Translations under genes and position numbers: made by a program
Source: a virus
DNA length: 39,695 bases
Reading direction: 5' to 3' (one strand)
IMG/VR virus record: IMGVR_UViG_3300011445_000012
Span: 1 to 39,695 of that record
The notes under the pieces: generated by a model
Told to the model about the DNA's origin: nothing
Databases searched by the model: none
What the model saw: only the letters and a program-made list of their open reading frames with translations
In this document: positions 38,083 to 39,695 of the stretch, piece after piece
How positions within the stretch are numbered: the stretch's first letter is position 1
How the letters are laid out: each line of letters opens with the position of its first letter

Positions 38083-38609
38083 CAGGTGTACTGGGCGACG
38101 ACCGGCGTGTAGTAGATCGCGCTGCCGCTCGATGCCAGGCCCGCCGTCGTCGTCGTGGCAGCATTCTGCGAGACGTATATCGCCCAGTGCGTCGGCACGA
38201 TGCCGCCGAACAGGTTAGCGATCCCGGTCGGCGGGAACGCAACAATGGAGCTTGCGGTGTTGTCCACCGTGATCGATGTCAGCAGGCGCACCAGACTGTC
38301 ACGCTCCTCCGCATCGGTCCACGACAACGCGCCCTCGGTGCCGATCGTCCCGCTCGCCGTCGCCGTCCACGTCGGCGTGTCCTTCAGCGCCGCCACGATG
38401 AAGACGTTGATGCTGCCCGCCTGGCGGTTGCTCGCGTGGGTCGTGAACGTGCCCGACACCATGTAGTCGAGGTAGACGTTCGACGTGTTGTCGACGCTCG
38501 CGCTCGACCACCCGGTGAGCCAGTCCTGCGACGACGCGAGCGAGTGCAGGTTCGTCACCGTCATCGTCGTCGATGCGGCGGCGTACTTCAGCTTGATGTC
38601 GCCGGCCAT
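38082..38609 (-). CDS. Phage structural protein (175 aa)
   Basis: A beta-rich Thr/Ser/Ala protein beginning AGDIKLKYAAASTTMTVTNL, with an NVFIVAALKDTPTWTATASG segment and FPPTGIANLFGGIVPTHWAI later. I recall similar proteins near the head-tail genes of phages, usually followed by the lectin-like gene as here. ATG 38609 overlaps the next stop by 1 nt. The exact role is unknown. Confidence 0.75.
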   Translation of the reverse strand: MAGDIKLKYAAASTTMTVTNLHSLASSQDWLTGWSSASVDNTSNVYLDYMVSGTFTTHASNRQAGSINVFIVAALKDTPTWTATASGTIGTEGALSWTDAEERDSLVRLLTSITVDNTASSIVAFPPTGIANLFGGIVPTHWAIYVSQNAATTTTAGLASSGSAIYYTPVVAQYT

Positions 38610-39100
38610 TACGGAAGCTCCCTCGCCTGCTGCACGTCATCGACGGACAAGATGCCCTCGAATGCCATCGTCCCCGGCGCCGCATCGGTGCCGGTCCCGG
38701 TCGCGAACAACCGCTCGGCGCGCGTCGCCAGCCGCTTGCAAACCACGTACACGGCCGCGCGCACCGCCAGGTCCGCCTGCGTGCCGACCCAGGTCGCGTC
38801 GATGCCGGCGCGGATGTTCGACTGCGAAGCGTCGAGCGCCCCCAGCAGAGAGAGCCAGTCCCAGATGCGCGCCTTGCCGACCGACAGGTTGTCCACGCGC
38901 GTCCAGTCCATGCCATTGCTGCGCATCACCTCGTCGAGCGGCACCGTCGTGCGCCAGACCGTGTACGACGGCGATGCCGTGAGGTTGTACGCATCGGCGA
39001 TCGGCAGCGCACCGCTGGCCGTGTCCGGCAGATCGTCGAACGCCGGGTCGGCCGCGATGTCGGCCTTGAGCGTTGCTAGTTGTGCACTATCCAGGGACAT
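38609..39100 (-). CDS. Phage structural protein (163 aa)
   Basis: ATG 39100 follows GGGAAC; a TTG 12 nt earlier is possible but less likely. It begins SLDSAQLATLKADIAADPAF and continues SPSYTVWRTTVPLDEVMRSN, ending CKRLATRAERLFATGTGTDA and MAFEGILSVDDVQQ, a pattern shared with minor structural proteins in tailed phages. It overlaps the end of the 756-aa surface protein gene by 14 nt. Function is unknown. Confidence 0.8.
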   Translation of the reverse strand: MSLDSAQLATLKADIAADPAFDDLPDTASGALPIADAYNLTASPSYTVWRTTVPLDEVMRSNGMDWTRVDNLSVGKARIWDWLSLLGALDASQSNIRAGIDATWVGTQADLAVRAAVYVVCKRLATRAERLFATGTGTDAAPGTMAFEGILSVDDVQQARELP

Positions 39101-39695
39101 GCCCGTTCCCAATCAAGAATGCGTCGATGGGATTGCTCACGCCCCACGGTTGCGGCAGCCCGTACTGGCCGAAGCCGCGGTGCCCGTGGGTCAGTTGGTA
39201 GCCGCGGTCGTACCACTCGCGCTGGCCGGTGAAGTACATCGCGCTCATCGGCGCATCGGTCGGCAGCGCCTTGCTTAGTTGGATGGCGCCCTCGTGCACG
39301 GTGCCGAAGACCATCCGCCCGAAGCCGAACCCGATCGCGCTCGTGTAGCCCGGCGGCGGATCGGCACTGCCCACCCACTGCCGACCAGGACGCGCCGTGC
39401 CGGCCCACAACCAGCCGTCGATCTCGCTCCCGTTCGCCCTGTAGAGCGCCGGATAGCCGTACCTATTGTTGCTCCACGTGACGACACCGATCATGCCGCG
39501 CGGACCGAACGTGCCATCGGACACCGCGATCTTCACGTACATGGAGTTCGTGTCGATCGCCGTCGTCAGGTTCGCCGCGAGCAGATCCTGGCCCGTGGTC
39601 ATGTGGCGCTTGCGCACGCTCTTCGTCGCCTTGCTGCCGTAGTACAGCCAGCCGTCGCGCGGCGTCGTCGAGTCGGGCAGGTAGTACAGCCCCTC
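39087..39695 (-). CDS. Virion surface/tail-associated protein, C-terminal part (gene begins at 1785)
   Basis: The frame is open from the window edge to 39087 and continues the partial gene at 1-1785 in the same phase; the last 162 codons from 39572 include the stop. The C-terminal 160 residues are Gly-, Tyr- and Trp-rich with AGTARPGRQWVGSADPPPGY and YFTGQREWYDRGYQLTHGHR. No known domain was identified. A GTG at 39617 could be taken as a start, but this is a window-edge artefact; the real start is the ATG at 1785. Confidence 0.88.
   Translation of the reverse strand, partial: EGLYYLPDSTTPRDGWLYYGSKATKSVRKRHMTTGQDLLAANLTTAIDTNSMYVKIAVSDGTFGPRGMIGVVTWSNNRYGYPALYRANGSEIDGWLWAGTARPGRQWVGSADPPPGYTSAIGFGFGRMVFGTVHEGAIQLSKALPTDAPMSAMYFTGQREWYDRGYQLTHGHRGFGQYGLPQPWGVSNPIDAFLIGNGHVPG
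39573..39695. repeat. Terminal direct repeat, right copy
   Basis: Identical to 1-123 over all 123 bases. The repeat codes for part of the same long minus-strand gene. Removing one copy gives a closed sequence of 39,572 bp with no interrupted gene. Confidence 0.95.

Noticed and set aside
1-39695. CRISPR array, tRNA or rRNA genes
   Set aside because: No regular repeat-spacer pattern, tRNA cloverleaf or rRNA-like stretch was noticed. A dedicated tRNA scan was not possible.

Overview
The window is one complete tailed-phage genome with a GC-rich base composition. It has short tightly packed genes, many of them joined by ATGA or GTGA stop/start overlaps. The first 123 bases (1-123) are repeated exactly at the end (39573-39695), and one long reading frame runs in phase through that junction. 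The unique sequence is therefore about 39,572 bp, circular or circularly permuted. The structural proteins identify a P22-type short-tailed virus (podovirus): P22-like portal, coat, gp4-like head-tail adaptor and gp10-like head-completion protein, plus a small/large terminase pair. GC content, Shine-Dalgarno sites and the sigma-70-type promoters suggest a proteobacterial host, possibly a beta- or gammaproteobacterium; this is inference. No integrase, reverse transcriptase, DNA polymerase, RNA polymerase or tRNA was seen.

Layout. (1) A control region at 9751-9877 holds two divergent sigma-70-like promoters and three copies of a TAGG-N4-CCTW operator. (2) Leftward from it, 9750-6095 is an early replication operon: Cro-like regulator, HTH protein, two-TM peptide, VRR-NUC-like nuclease, Zn-finger peptides, a putative replication initiator, a DnaB/Twinkle-type helicase, and a last gene placed where lambdoid phages keep the late regulator Q. 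(3) Rightward, 9878-17040 is a second early operon of 25 mostly tiny genes. It contains an ERF annealing protein, a YqaJ-type exonuclease and a ParB-like protein; the rest are unknown accessory proteins. (4) The late block is entirely leftward. It starts at a promoter (6083-6111) followed by a short leader and an intrinsic terminator (5973-6003), then terS, terL and portal. It crosses the contig ends into virion-surface genes (39.7-35.7 kb), scaffold and coat (35.6-33.2 kb), a methyltransferase/glycosyltransferase pair, the gp4- and gp10-like proteins, tail fibre and tail genes (31.3-27.7 kb), internal/ejection-type proteins (27.6-21.6 kb), a lysis cassette (21.5-19.7 kb) and three distal genes ending at 16963.

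How it fits together. The Cro-like protein probably sets the balance between the two early operons. The leftward operon makes replication proteins and, last, a candidate antiterminator. That protein would let polymerase pass the terminator ahead of terS, and two more intrinsic terminators inside the late block (near 35.6 and 33.2 kb), so that about 28 kb of late genes is read as one unit. ERF and the exonuclease would support recombination and concatemer formation for headful packaging. The most notable points are the promoter-leader-terminator late switch, a near-leaderless repressor mRNA, a lambda-R-type endolysin fused to a membrane domain, a sugar/methyl-transfer pair inside the head-gene block, a short pattern-rich repeat in a virion protein, and the dense array of unrecognised small early genes.
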